A DNA stretch of 64,000 nt from Tritonibacter horizontis (GCF_001518015.1 NZ_LPUY01000054.1:16199-80198), one strand, 5' to 3'; shown: positions 36,978 through 47,213, counted from the stretch's first letter. Numbers and translations: made by a program. The notes: generated by a model not told the origin, from the letters alone.

Positions 36978-37427
36978 ATGACGCTGACCGTTTATCTTTC
37001 CGGCGAAATCCACACCGACTGGCGTGACCAGATCATCGACGGCGCCCGGGACCTCGACGTGCGGTTTGACAGCCCGGTGACCGACCACGGCGCCAGCGAC
37101 GACTGCGGTGTTGCGATCCTCGGGGCGGAGCCGGACAAGGTCTGGCACGATCACAAAGGCGCCAAACTGAACGCCATCCGCACCCGCAAGGGGATCGAAG
37201 AGGCGGATGTGGTCGTGGTCCGATTTGGCGACAAATACAAGCAATGGAACGCTGCTTTTGACGCAGGCTATGCGGCGGCGCTGGGCAAATCGCTGATCGT
37301 ACTGAGCGGCCCGGACCATCAGCATGCGCTGAAAGAAGTCCATGCAGCGGCGCTTGCCGTTGCCAGCGAACCGCGCCAGGTGGTCGAGATCTTGAGCTAT
37401 GTGCTGACCGGCAAATTGCCCGCCTAG
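36978..37427 (+). CDS. YtoQ family protein
   Basis: A 149-residue protein of the YtoQ family, related to nucleoside 2-deoxyribosyltransferases. It starts LTVYLSGEIHTDWRDQI, with the middle part GVAILGAEPDKVWHDH and ADVVVVRFGDKYKQWNAAFD. The function is not established. The ATG at 36978 follows an acaggagaca site. Confidence 0.85.
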   Translation: MTLTVYLSGEIHTDWRDQIIDGARDLDVRFDSPVTDHGASDDCGVAILGAEPDKVWHDHKGAKLNAIRTRKGIEEADVVVVRFGDKYKQWNAAFDAGYAAALGKSLIVLSGPDHQHALKEVHAAALAVASEPRQVVEILSYVLTGKLPA

Positions 37428-37622
37428 CGCGAACTGGGGGCTGCGGTTCGGGCCTGCGCCGGGCGGCGCGGGCCCGGCGTCCCCATAAAAGCAACGTCTA
37501 TCCTGACGAAACTTTTGCGTTCGCGGCCAAGGGTTGAACGATTTTTTAACGGTAGCCTTGCTATCCATGCTGGCGAGGCTGAGTCAGCCATTTTCTCTGT
37601 TCATCTTCTCTGCTGTGGTGCC

Positions 37623-38120
37623 ATGACCGACATTCCTTCCCAGGACCGCCGAAGATCCCGATTTGAGGTTACGCCTGAAATCGAAGATCGCGGATTGTTC
37701 AAACGGGGGGTGACGCAGATCGCGGCGATCCTGGTGCCGGTGTTCAAGAAAACGCCGCGCGGCGACGTTGCGGTGCGCGCCTATGTCAATCAGGGCGAAG
37801 AAATCACCGTCCTGTTCGCAGGGCGACGGCTGCAGGAATTTGGCCCCCTGCATGAGGAGCTGGTGCGGCTGCTGACCGAGGCGAATTACTCGGCTGCGCG
37901 GCAACGGAAAGATCCGCCGCCGATCAACAGCATTCAGGTGGCGGTCCAGATCGAAGGCGCCTGGCGGGTGCGTTTTGAACGCAGCAAAACCGGCGAAGAC
38001 CTCCGGGTGTTGCAGTTCATGGCCGCACGCTGGGGGTTTCAGGACCGCAACGGCAAGACTGTCACCAGCGGCAAACGCGCGCTTTTTGGTCAACGCAGCC
38101 TGGATGCGGGCGCGACCTGA
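37623..38120 (+). CDS. Uncharacterised protein, tandem paralogue 1
   Basis: A 165-residue soluble protein that I do not recognise. It shares its whole length with the next gene: EDRGLFKRG, LVPVF, RGDVAVRAY, VLFAGRRL, INSIQVAVQIEGAWR and ARWGFQDRNG have clear counterparts there. No signal peptide, membrane segment, cysteine pair or catalytic motif stands out; the alternating pattern suggests a beta-rich fold. The ATG at 37623 was chosen from the alignment with the paralogue. Its upstream region is relatively AT-rich. Confidence 0.7.
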   Translation: MTDIPSQDRRRSRFEVTPEIEDRGLFKRGVTQIAAILVPVFKKTPRGDVAVRAYVNQGEEITVLFAGRRLQEFGPLHEELVRLLTEANYSAARQRKDPPPINSIQVAVQIEGAWRVRFERSKTGEDLRVLQFMAARWGFQDRNGKTVTSGKRALFGQRSLDAGAT

Positions 38121-38330
38121 CCCCGGGCGATCCGGCAGGAAGACAGGCGTCGGGCAACCGACGTCTCTCTGCTGTTTGAATTTGAAAAATCAACATATAC
38201 AATTTTTCATTTGTGACAGCCACGCTGTTATCTGCATTGCGATATGTGATATCTTTTCTTAAGAATTCAATCTGATAGTTGTCATCGAAGTGGGCCTATG
38301 CTCTTGATCTCACCATCGAAATTTGACGAC
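38121..38330. other. AT-rich spacer between the tandem paralogues
   Basis: About 210 bases, of which 38175-38285 are strikingly AT-rich compared with the window (for example a TTTCATTTGTGACA stretch and a TTAAGAATTC stretch). Likely a regulated promoter for the second paralogue, or a trace of acquisition. Confidence 0.5.
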
Positions 38331-38903
38331 ATGCTGCCAGAAATTCCAAAAATCGAACGTCGTGCCAGCGACAACATCACCCCCGAACAGGAGGATGCCG
38401 GCCTGTTCAAAGGCGGGCTCATCTCGGTGCAACTTGCATTGGTTCCGGTCTTTGCCGTGACCTCGCGCGGGGATTGCAGCGTGCGGGCGTTCAATGCCGA
38501 AGGCAATGCGGTCATGGTGCTGTTTGCCGGCCGTCGCCGCGCGCATTTCCAGCCGGTCTATTCGCAACTGCGCTACATGTACCTGCAAGCGGAGCATTTT
38601 GACGCCGCAAGGGGGCGAGAGATGCGCAACATCAATTCGATCCAGCTGTCGGTGCAGTGCGAGGGCACCTGGCGGGCGGTGATCGAGACGGAAGAGGATG
38701 GCACGGAACAGCGGGTGATGAATTTCCTCTTGGCGCGCTGGGCGTTCAAAGGGCACGACGGGTCGACGCTGTCGTTTGGGACAGCGCCCCGGCTGCCCAA
38801 GAAACCCGCCGGTCCGAAACGCCCGGTCATTACACCAGAGCATGCCTATGCCGCCGTCGGGGCGGGGTGGTCCTCTGCCCTGAGGCAGAGGTCCGGGCTT
38901 TAG
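38331..38903 (+). CDS. Uncharacterised protein, tandem paralogue 2
   Basis: A 190-residue paralogue of the preceding protein. Conserved blocks are EDAGLFKGG, LVPVF, SRGDCSVRAF, VLFAGRRR, INSIQLSVQCEGTWR and LLARWAFKGHDGS, and it has an extra C-terminal tail rich in K and P. The ATG at 38331 aligns with the start of paralogue 1; an in-frame ATG at 38298 would add 11 residues. Function unknown; it has its own AT-rich upstream region rather than tight coupling to its partner. Confidence 0.7.
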   Translation: MLPEIPKIERRASDNITPEQEDAGLFKGGLISVQLALVPVFAVTSRGDCSVRAFNAEGNAVMVLFAGRRRAHFQPVYSQLRYMYLQAEHFDAARGREMRNINSIQLSVQCEGTWRAVIETEEDGTEQRVMNFLLARWAFKGHDGSTLSFGTAPRLPKKPAGPKRPVITPEHAYAAVGAGWSSALRQRSGL

Positions 38904-38924
38904 AAGATAAGAGCGCGCGGCGGC

Positions 38925-39731
38925 TTATCCGTCTTTCTGGATTTCCACGCTGTGGGGGTAGGGGATGGAGATCCCTTCGGCATCAAAGGCTTCTTTGACG
39001 CCTTGGATCATCGCCCATTTCAACTCCCAGTAGTCGCTGGCCTTGCACCAGAGCCGGGTGGTGATATCGACCGAACTGTCGCCGAGATTGGTGACCCGCA
39101 CCCAGGGTTCCGGGTTGGGCAGCACGCGGCTGTCGGCCTCGGCCAGGCGCAGGATCACGGCCTTGGCCTTTTCCATGTCGTCACCGTAGTCGATGCCATA
39201 GGTCAGATCCAGGCGACGGGTGTCATGGGCCGAGAAGTTGGTGATGATCGCACCCCAGGCGGCGCCATTGGGGACGATGATCTGGACGTTGTCCGCGGTG
39301 ACCAGTTCGGTGAAGAACAGGTTCAGGTCCTTGACGGTGCCCGAGGTGCCGCCAATGTCGACGAACTGGCCCAGCTTGTAGGGGCGAAACAGCAACAGCA
39401 TGAACCCTGCGGCCAGATTGCTGAGCGTGCCCTGCAGCGCCAGACCAATGGCCAGCGTTGCCGCGCCAAGCATGGCGACAAGGCTGGTGGCCTCGATGCC
39501 AAAGATCCCCAGAACCGCGACCAGCACGATAGCCAGCAACACCCAGCGCACCATGCTGGCGGCAAAGCTGCCGAGGGTTTCGTCGATCTGCGGTGTCTTG
39601 TTGATGCGCGCGCGGATGGCGCTTGCAATCGCGCCTGCGGCGATCCAGCCGAGCACCAGAACCAGGAGCGCCTTGATCCCGCTCAGCACCAGTGGCCACA
39701 TCGCGCCGGCCTGTAAATACATTGTTTCCAT
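38925..39731 (-). CDS. MscS-type small-conductance mechanosensitive channel
   Basis: A 268-residue channel with three N-terminal membrane segments (about 10-110), the pore-lining TM3 AMLGAATLAIGLALQGTLSN, the beta domain (FVDIGGTSGTVKDLNLFFTE) and the alpha/beta cytoplasmic end VEIQKDG. Releases solutes on hypo-osmotic shock. Chosen start: ATG at 39731 behind ggggac; a GTG 12 bases upstream is possible. Confidence 0.9.
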   Translation of the reverse strand: METMYLQAGAMWPLVLSGIKALLVLVLGWIAAGAIASAIRARINKTPQIDETLGSFAASMVRWVLLAIVLVAVLGIFGIEATSLVAMLGAATLAIGLALQGTLSNLAAGFMLLLFRPYKLGQFVDIGGTSGTVKDLNLFFTELVTADNVQIIVPNGAAWGAIITNFSAHDTRRLDLTYGIDYGDDMEKAKAVILRLAEADSRVLPNPEPWVRVTNLGDSSVDITTRLWCKASDYWELKWAMIQGVKEAFDAEGISIPYPHSVEIQKDG

Positions 39732-39927
39732 AACTGTCCCCACGTTTCTGTCAGGTGCCCTTGGCTGTCCGGGGGAAGTCCGGCTGGCAAAGGGCCTTGG
39801 CGACGGACAGGTCCGATTGCCCGGTCCGCTTCATGTTCCTTTTTGCGCCAGACCTGTCAGAAGAATCGAGAGGAAATGCTGAAAAGAGAGAGAAATCTTC
39901 GCCCGTGGCGGTGATTTTGCAGCGGTT

Positions 39928-39978
39928 CCATCCTGCGGCCGCCGCCTGTTGTGCAAGGCGGGGGGGGCCGCAGGATGG
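39928..39978 (-). other. Large hairpin after alanine dehydrogenase gene
   Basis: CCATCCTGCGGCC (39928-39940) and GGCCGCAGGATGG (39966-39978) pair perfectly over 13 bp, with a further inner GCC-rich stem. It starts 13 bases after the ald stop. No T-run follows, so it may be an RNA 3'-end stabiliser or Rho-linked end rather than a classical terminator. Confidence 0.6.
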
Positions 39979-39991
39979 CGGTGATCCGCGC

Positions 39992-41116
<1,125 letters not shown>

Positions 41117-41203
41117 GGGGCGTCTCCTCCGTTCCCTTTGATATAGAGCGTTGCATGCCCGGTTTCAAAAGAGCTGCTTTTTTGGGCAAATGAGAGCGGT
41201 GAC

Positions 41204-41222
41204 ATTCGAAGGATCTTCGAAT
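41204..41222. promoter_or_regulatory. Perfect 8-3-8 palindrome in the ald-lrp intergenic region
   Basis: ATTCGAAG and CTTCGAAT flank GAT. The 19-bp site lies 35 bases before the regulator start and 88 bases before ald. Lrp/AldR regulators bind such interrupted dyads, so this is the probable operator. Confidence 0.65.
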
Positions 41223-41256
41223 AAAGCTCATGCTCATGCAAGAAAAGGTGGCTTGA

Positions 41257-41718
41257 GTGTCTATAGATCAGTTGGATCGTCGAATCCTGGCGGTTCTGCA
41301 AAAGAAAGGCCGGATCTCGAACGCGGAGCTGAGCGAGACTGTGAACCTGTCCGCTTCGGCCTGTCACCGGCGGGTGCAGCGGTTGGAAAGCGAAGGCTAC
41401 ATTCGCGACTATGTGGCGCTGCTGGATGCCCGGAAACTGGGGGTGCCGACCACGGTGTTCGTGGAGATTACCCTGCAGACCCAGGCGGACGAAGTGCTGG
41501 ATGCCTTTGAAAAGGCCGTCGCCCGTATCCCGGACGTGCTGGAATGCCACCTGATGGCAGGCACGGCGGATTACATCCTCAAGGTGGTGGCCGAAAACAC
41601 CGATGATTTCGCCCGCATCCACCGCCAGCATCTGACCCGTCTGCCGGGGGTGGCGCAGATGCAGTCCAGTTTTGCCCTGCGCACGGTGTTTAAAACCACG
41701 GCGCTGCCGGTGGGCTGA
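41257..41718 (+). CDS. Lrp/AsnC family regulator (AldR-like)
   Basis: A 153-residue regulator: helix-turn-helix DQLDRRILAVLQKKGRISNA then VNLSASACHRRVQRLE, and a RAM domain with VLECHLMAGTADYILKVVA. Divergent from ald, so it probably controls alanine catabolism in response to alanine. The GTG at 41257 is the best start; only a distant aaggtgg is seen as ribosome site. Confidence 0.9.
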   Translation: MSIDQLDRRILAVLQKKGRISNAELSETVNLSASACHRRVQRLESEGYIRDYVALLDARKLGVPTTVFVEITLQTQADEVLDAFEKAVARIPDVLECHLMAGTADYILKVVAENTDDFARIHRQHLTRLPGVAQMQSSFALRTVFKTTALPVG

Positions 41719-41942
41719 GGATCAAGGCGCGGGCAACACTCAGCTTTTGAGCGTGTGAGCAGAAAATCAATCGCCTCTACCTTGCTCAAGGACGAGAATC
41801 GGCGGCAGAATGCAGACGAAAGCTGGCAGATGCGTCGAAAAACGCAGGGTTTTTCGGCCGCTCGTCGCCAACTGACACCAAAGGATCACATGGCGTCGCT
41901 ATGTGAGGACCAAACCCTGTTGAACCCAAAGGAGACTCGAGT

Positions 41943-42860
41943 GTGAGCAGCGACCAGGAAAATACATCCTTCGATTGGCTGGAAGCCGAGCTGCAGGACA
42001 CGCTGGACGAAGACATCGAGATCGAATTCGCCGAACCCATGCTGTCGATGGAACTGCGCAAGATCTACCGGGCCCAGCATCCTGAAATGCTGGACCGCGA
42101 GGTCTACTTCCGCAACCTGCTGCGCCTTCAGGCCGAACTGATCAAGGTGCAGGATTGGGTGCAGCACACCGGCGCCAAGGTCTGCATCCTGTTCGAGGGC
42201 CGCGACAGCGCCGGCAAGGGCGGCGTGATCAAACGGATCACCCAGCGCCTGAACCCGCGCGTGGCCCGTGTGGTGGCCTTGCCGGCGCCATCGCGCCGCG
42301 AACAAAGCCAATGGTACTTCCAGCGCTACGTGCCGCATCTGCCGGCCGCGGGCGAAATCGTGCTGTTCGACCGCTCCTGGTACAACCGCGCCGGGGTCGA
42401 ACGGGTGATGGGCTTTGCCACCGACGACCAGGTCGAACAGTTCTTCCAGGACGTTCCCGAATTCGAACGCATGCTGGCGCGCTCCGGCATCATCCTGTTG
42501 AAATACTGGTTCTCGATCACCGACGAAGAACAGCAATTGCGCTTCCTCATGCGCATCCATGATCCGATGAAACAGTGGAAACTGTCGCCAATGGATCTGG
42601 AAAGCCGCATCCGCTGGGAGCAATACACCAAGGCCAAGGAGGACATGTTCTTCCGCACCAATATCCCCGAGGCGCCCTGGTATATCGTCGAAGGCAACGA
42701 CAAGAAACGCGAACGGCTGAACTGTATCGAACACCTGCTGACCCGCATCCCCTATCACGATGTGCCCAGCGAAAAGGTCGCTCTGCCGGATCGGGAGTAT
42801 AATCCCGACTACGAACGCCGCGTCCTGCCGGACGAGCTCTACGTGCCTAAAATCTACTGA
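41943..42860 (+). CDS. ppk2: Polyphosphate kinase 2
   Basis: A 305-residue PPK2. Walker A-like FEGRDSAGKGG (85-95), Walker B-like DRSWYNRAGVERVMGF and the lid region ITDEEQQLRFLMR are all present; the N-terminal acidic extension (about 1-45) is typical of class I proteins. Uses polyphosphate to phosphorylate nucleoside diphosphates. A GTG start follows aaaggagactcga. Ends before a dispersed repeat. Confidence 0.93.
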   Translation: MSSDQENTSFDWLEAELQDTLDEDIEIEFAEPMLSMELRKIYRAQHPEMLDREVYFRNLLRLQAELIKVQDWVQHTGAKVCILFEGRDSAGKGGVIKRITQRLNPRVARVVALPAPSRREQSQWYFQRYVPHLPAAGEIVLFDRSWYNRAGVERVMGFATDDQVEQFFQDVPEFERMLARSGIILLKYWFSITDEEQQLRFLMRIHDPMKQWKLSPMDLESRIRWEQYTKAKEDMFFRTNIPEAPWYIVEGNDKKRERLNCIEHLLTRIPYHDVPSEKVALPDREYNPDYERRVLPDELYVPKIY

Positions 42861-42890
42861 TCTTACCCGCGTCCGGGCGGGCGCGGGCCC

Positions 42891-42913
42891 CTTCATCTTT
42901 TTGCAAATACCTC
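42891..42913 (-). repeat. Dispersed intergenic repeat, copy 2
   Basis: On the minus strand GAGGTATTTGCAAAAAGATG followed by AAG, equal to copy 1 at 23740-23762 except for two bases. A perfect nine-base hairpin GCGAGGGGC-AGA-GCCCCTCGC (42921-42941) lies next to it. Confidence 0.75.
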
Positions 42914-43001
42914 GGGGAGCGCGAGGGGCAGAGCCCCTCGCTGGCATCGCCGGCCGCCATCGTCGGCGGCCAGGCTATATCGCCAGCGGCCAGGCAAAAT
43001 G

Positions 43002-43030
43002 AAACCCCCGTGGCAGGACCGCGGGGGTTT
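43002..43030 (-). terminator. Intrinsic terminator after rpsU (possibly bidirectional)
   Basis: AAACCCCCG and CGGGGGTTT pair perfectly and the stem extends inward to about 12 bp; T-rich sequence follows on both strands. It lies 62 bases beyond the rpsU stop and may also stop reading from ppk2. Confidence 0.8.
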
Positions 43031-43091
43031 TATTCTTGAAACAGTATCCAGAAGAGAACTGGAAACGGCGAGGGGTCTTCGGCAAGATGCC

Positions 43092-43298
43092 TTAGAGGAG
43101 ACCTTCGCGCTGTGCTTTCTTACGTGCCAGTTTACGGGCCCGACGGATAGCTTCAGCTTTCTCGCGCGCTTTTTTCTCGGACGGTTTCTCGAAATGTTGC
43201 TTGAGCTTCATTTCACGAAAAACGCCTTCGCGCTGCAGCTTCTTCTTCAGGGCACGGAGCGCCTGATCGACATTGTTGTCGCGAACACTAACCTGCAT
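43092..43298 (-). CDS. rpsU: 30S ribosomal protein S21
   Basis: A 68-residue basic protein: [40 protein letters not shown]. Standard S21, involved in translation initiation at the 30S platform. Minus-strand start preceded by aaaggtggtgaaa. Divergent from the COQ9 gene. Confidence 0.97.
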   Translation of the reverse strand: MQVSVRDNNVDQALRALKKKLQREGVFREMKLKQHFEKPSEKKAREKAEAIRRARKLARKKAQREGLL

Positions 43299-43415
43299 GT
43301 GGTTTTCACCACCTTTCTAAGTTGAGTTGCAAGGATTTGCAGGAGCTGGCCGTATAGCAAGGCGGGCCTAGATTGTCTAGTAGTGGAGAAACAGCGCCAG
43401 AGGAGACCGCCCAGA

Positions 43416-44132
43416 ATGACGCAAACACAGGAAAAACAGCCAGATCCGGTCCAGGAGCTGCAGAACAAGGTGCTGGATGCCGCATTGGCCCATGTGGTGT
43501 TCGATGGCTGGAGCGCATCTGCCTATCAGGCGGCTCTGGCCGATTCGGGGGTCGATCCGGCGTTGGCGGCTGCGGCGTTTCCGCGCGGGGCGGTCGATCT
43601 GGCGATCGCCTTTCACCGGCGCGGCGACGCGCTGATGCGGGAGCGACTGGCGCAGACAGACCTCGGCGATATGCGGTTTCGCGACAAGGTTGCGACGGCT
43701 GTACGGGTGCGGCTGGAGGTGGTGGAGGACAAGGAAGCCGTGCGTCGTGGGGCGACCCTGTTTGCGCTGCCACATCATGCTGCCGACGGATCCGCCCTGA
43801 TCTGGGGCACCGCCGATGCGATCTGGAACGCGCTGGGCGACACCTCGCAGGATGTCAACTGGTATACCAAGCGCGCGACCCTCTCGGCGGTCTATTCCGC
43901 GACTGTTCTCTATTGGCTGGGCGATGACAGTCCGGATCATCAGGCGACCGGGGCCTTCATCGACCGGCGCATCGACAATGTGATGCAGTTTGAGACGCTG
44001 AAGGCCAATGTCAACAAGAACCCGCTGTTGAAACCGTTGCTGGCCGGGCCGCACTGGCTGTTGAGCCAGATCAAGGCGCCGTCCCGTCGCGACGATCTGC
44101 CCGGTCGCTGGCAGCCCCGCGCCGACGGTTGA
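43416..44132 (+). CDS. COQ9 family protein
   Basis: A 238-residue COQ9-like protein. The N-terminal half resembles the TetR-like fold (VLDAALAHVVFDGWSASAYQ), and the family signature DVNWYTKRATLSAVYSATVL is intact, with a C-terminal amphipathic helix. In eukaryotes COQ9 presents quinone intermediates to COQ7; the bacterial relative should assist ubiquinone synthesis at the membrane. ATG at 43416 behind gaggagaccg. Confidence 0.93.
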   Translation: MTQTQEKQPDPVQELQNKVLDAALAHVVFDGWSASAYQAALADSGVDPALAAAAFPRGAVDLAIAFHRRGDALMRERLAQTDLGDMRFRDKVATAVRVRLEVVEDKEAVRRGATLFALPHHAADGSALIWGTADAIWNALGDTSQDVNWYTKRATLSAVYSATVLYWLGDDSPDHQATGAFIDRRIDNVMQFETLKANVNKNPLLKPLLAGPHWLLSQIKAPSRRDDLPGRWQPRADG

Positions 44133-44240
44133 CCCCGCTGCGGCCGTTGCATGCGCGGGGCCGGGCCTGTGTTGCATGGCTTGGCCAAGGGGCGCAGGGG
44201 TGCTACCTCTGGGACACCATGCAAACCACAGGAGCCCCCG

Positions 44241-45257
44241 ATGCGCCAGCCGAAGACCAAGGCCCTGCCCGAGACCATGCGGGCCATTGAGATTTCAGAA
44301 TTCGGCGCGCCGGAGGTGCTGACGCCGGTGACCCGCCCGGTGCCGCAGCCCGCCTATGATCAGGTGGTGATCCGGGTCGCCTATGCCGGGGTCAACCGCC
44401 CGGATGCGTTGCAGCGGGCCGGCGCCTATGCGCCGCCCAAGGGCGCGAGCGACCTGCCGGGACTGGAAGCGGCGGGCGAGATTGTTGCGGTGGGCTCCGG
44501 GGTCACCAGCTGGCAGCCGGGCGATCTGGTTTGCGCGCTGTTGCCCGGTGGCGGTTATGCAGAATATGTCGCCACGCCTGCAGCGCATTGCCTGCCGATC
44601 CCGGAGGGCCTCAGCCTGAAAGAGGCGGCCTGCCTGCCGGAAACCTGCTTTACCGTCTGGTCCAACGTTGTCACCCGTGGCGGGTTGCGCGCGGGCGAGC
44701 GGTTCCTTGTGCATGGGGGCTCTTCCGGGATTGGCACCACGGCGATCCAGATTGCCGCGGCGCTGGGCGCGCGGGTCTACGTCACCGCTGGCAGTGATGA
44801 CAAATGCGCCGCCTGCGTGGGCCTGGGGGCAGATGTGGCGATCAATTACCGCGACGAGGATTTCGTGGCGCTGATGCAGGCCGACGGCGGTGCGCATCTC
44901 ATTCTGGATATGGTTGGAGGCGACTATATCCCGCGCAATATCAAGGCCCTGGCCGATGACGGGCGGCTGGTTCATATCGCGTTCCTGCAGGGGCCCAAGG
45001 CGGAGCTGAACTTTGCCCAGATCATGGCGCGGCGCCTGACGGTCACGGGCTCGACCCTGCGCCCGCAGAGCGATCTGGCCAAGGCGCGGATCGCGCGGGA
45101 TCTGGCCGAAGCGGTCTGGCCGATGGTGGAAGCAGGCAAACTGCGCCCGGTGATGGATTCGACCTATCCGCTGGCGGAGGCGGCAGCGGCCCATGCGCGG
45201 ATGGAGAGCTCCACCCATATCGGCAAGATCGTGCTGGAGGTCGCAGGCGCGGATTAG
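44241..45257 (+). CDS. NAD(P)H:quinone oxidoreductase, zinc-independent MDR family
   Basis: A 338-residue medium-chain reductase of the QOR/PIG3 class: GVNRPDALQRAGAY, LPGLEAAGEIVAVG, VHGGSSGIGTTAIQIAAALG (NADPH loop) and TGSTLRPQS. No zinc ligands, as expected. It reduces quinones or enones with NADPH. ATG at 44241 behind aggagccccc; a second ATG at 44277 is possible. Close to COQ9 but separated by 108 bases. Confidence 0.9.
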   Translation: MRQPKTKALPETMRAIEISEFGAPEVLTPVTRPVPQPAYDQVVIRVAYAGVNRPDALQRAGAYAPPKGASDLPGLEAAGEIVAVGSGVTSWQPGDLVCALLPGGGYAEYVATPAAHCLPIPEGLSLKEAACLPETCFTVWSNVVTRGGLRAGERFLVHGGSSGIGTTAIQIAAALGARVYVTAGSDDKCAACVGLGADVAINYRDEDFVALMQADGGAHLILDMVGGDYIPRNIKALADDGRLVHIAFLQGPKAELNFAQIMARRLTVTGSTLRPQSDLAKARIARDLAEAVWPMVEAGKLRPVMDSTYPLAEAAAAHARMESSTHIGKIVLEVAGAD

Positions 45258-45275
45258 GTCGCACCTGCGGAAGCG

Positions 45276-46133
45276 TCAGGCCACCGCGCGGCGGTAGAAA
45301 TGCCAGGTGGCATGGCCCAGCACCGGCACCACAAAGATCAGCCCGGCAAAGAGCGGCACCGACCCGACAACAAGGGCGGTGCCGACCAGCGCGCCCCAGG
45401 CGAGACAGACCAGGCGGTTCTTGCGCATCACCTCCAGTGAGGTGGCGACTGCAACCGGCAGGCCGACGTGACGATCCAGCAGCAGCGGAAACGACACGAT
45501 ACTGACCGCCAGAGCCGCATAGGCAAAGGCCGCGCCAACAGCGGTGCCGACGATCATCATGGTCCAGCCCGCGCCGGTGGTGAAGATCTGCGCCAGAAAG
45601 CCGCCGACTGACCCCGGCGCATCGGGGCCGAGGGTGGCGTTGAAAATGGCCTCTGCCACCATGATCCAGATCACGAAGAGGGCGGCCAGATAGAGCGCCA
45701 GGGACAGGATCGCGGCTAAGGCCGGGGAGCGCAGCACCGCAAAGGCGGCCATCCAGCCGATTGCCTCGCCCGCCTCGCGGCGGCGCGACATCTCGTACAG
45801 GCCGATGGCGGCGGCGGGGCCGACGAGGGCAAAGCCCATCACCATCGGCACCAGCAGCGGCAACACCGCAAGGTGAAAGCCGCTGATGATCATCGCGATC
45901 CCGATCAGCGGGTAGATAAAGACCAGAAACATGGCATCCGAGCGCGCGGCCTTGAAATCCGACCACCCCGCCTGCAGGGCAAGAGGGATGTCAGAGAGCG
46001 CAAGCTGGCGCACCTGCGGCTGGGCCCGGCTGTCTGTGCTGCGGATGTCGTCGAGGGCATGAACGCTGCGGCTGCCTGCTGATTGCAGGGACCGTAACGC
46101 CCAACTGGCGGGGTTTCCTATGGTCCGTGGCAT
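45276..46133 (-). CDS. DUF2189 integral membrane protein
   Basis: A 285-residue protein with a soluble N-terminus (1-75) and about six membrane segments. LSDIPLALQAGWSDFKAARS followed by the first hydrophobic stretch is the DUF2189 hallmark. No known function. The ATG at 46133 sits behind a caggaggtc site; longer in-frame starts are not supported. Convergent with the quinone reductase gene. Confidence 0.85.
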   Translation of the reverse strand: MPRTIGNPASWALRSLQSAGSRSVHALDDIRSTDSRAQPQVRQLALSDIPLALQAGWSDFKAARSDAMFLVFIYPLIGIAMIISGFHLAVLPLLVPMVMGFALVGPAAAIGLYEMSRRREAGEAIGWMAAFAVLRSPALAAILSLALYLAALFVIWIMVAEAIFNATLGPDAPGSVGGFLAQIFTTGAGWTMMIVGTAVGAAFAYAALAVSIVSFPLLLDRHVGLPVAVATSLEVMRKNRLVCLAWGALVGTALVVGSVPLFAGLIFVVPVLGHATWHFYRRAVA

Positions 46134-46401
46134 GGGTCTGCGACCTCCTGTTTCGCGTGGCTGGACGCGCGGCGCGAGGGGACAGGTCTGCAGTCTGGGC
46201 CGGGACCAGGCCAAGGGGGCGCTGACATGGCGCGCAGGGTCTCGGTGTGGTCCCGGTGGCAGTTTCCTGAACTGGGCCGTCGCGCCGCATGTCTGCCCCT
46301 ATCCTAGCACAGTGCAGCGAGTCGCGCGGTCACAGTCGCGGGAGCTGTCTGGCTGCGGTCCGGGGGAGGCCGTGGGGGCGCGCTTGGCTGCGCCCCGGGG
46401 G

Positions 46402-47046
46402 CTAGCGCACCGGTTCGAACAGGGCGTCCGTCTGGGTGCAGTCGCGGATCACGTCGCGGCCACAGGGCACCGGTGTCAGGTCGCGGGACAGGCAGATCCG
46501 GGCCTCTTGAATGTAGCCGTTGCGACAGGTGATGGTCAGGCCGTCCGCGCTCAGTTGGGGATTTTCCTTCAGGAATGCCTCTTCCACAACGGCGGCGGGC
46601 AGCTGCACCGCCTTGTCCAGCCGGCGAAAGATCTGCGGCCGGGTGACACTGTCATAGGCCCGGCGCGAGAGGGCGAAATAGTCCTGGGCCGAAAGGCCGG
46701 AACAGGTGCCGTGTTTCTTCCACTGGTGCCAGGCGAGACCGGAGGTGCCCATGATGTCGGTCATCTCGCCGGTCTGGCGGCGGGTGGGGGGCGGCTGTGT
46801 GGTGCTGCAATAGCTGGGCCAGCCGCGGTGAAACTGCGGCCAGAGACCGTGCAGGGTCCAGCCGTAGTCATGCCGGTCTTCGCATTGCTCGGATCCCTTG
46901 GCATCGCCCTCGATTGCGCACCAGTTCGGCGACCAGCTGAGCGCCATCACGTAATAGTCAAACTGGCCCGCCGCGTCGCCCTCGGCCCGTGCCAGAGGCG
47001 CAAAAACCAGCAAAACGGCCCATATTGTGAACAAAACCCTGCGCAT
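46402..47046 (-). CDS. Ribonuclease T2 family protein, secreted
   Basis: A 214-residue RNase T2. Signal peptide about 1-21 (cleavage after ARA). Both catalytic blocks are intact: WTLHGLWP (H66) and WHQWKKHGTC (His pair at 107 and 112 with Lys between). At least six cysteines suggest disulfides. Acts in the periplasm or outside the cell, degrading RNA possibly as a nutrient source. Confidence 0.93.
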   Translation of the reverse strand: MRRVLFTIWAVLLVFAPLARAEGDAAGQFDYYVMALSWSPNWCAIEGDAKGSEQCEDRHDYGWTLHGLWPQFHRGWPSYCSTTQPPPTRRQTGEMTDIMGTSGLAWHQWKKHGTCSGLSAQDYFALSRRAYDSVTRPQIFRRLDKAVQLPAAVVEEAFLKENPQLSADGLTITCRNGYIQEARICLSRDLTPVPCGRDVIRDCTQTDALFEPVR

Positions 47047-47213
47047 TCGCCTCTTTCCTTATGATTTCAAGGCGACTATATAGTCCTGAAGTTCCCCGAC
47101 AACGGAAACCCACCCCGAGACCCAAGGGGCCGCCGATTTCTGGCGACGGGAGAGGTTTACCCGCCGGGCAATCCAACAAGTCGGGAACAGACGTGTTTAA
47201 AGGAGAAGAGCAC

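Noticed and set aside
41755..41946. Small frame between the ald regulator and ppk2
   Set aside because: No convincing ribosome site and it runs into the ppk2 start; more likely the ppk2 leader.
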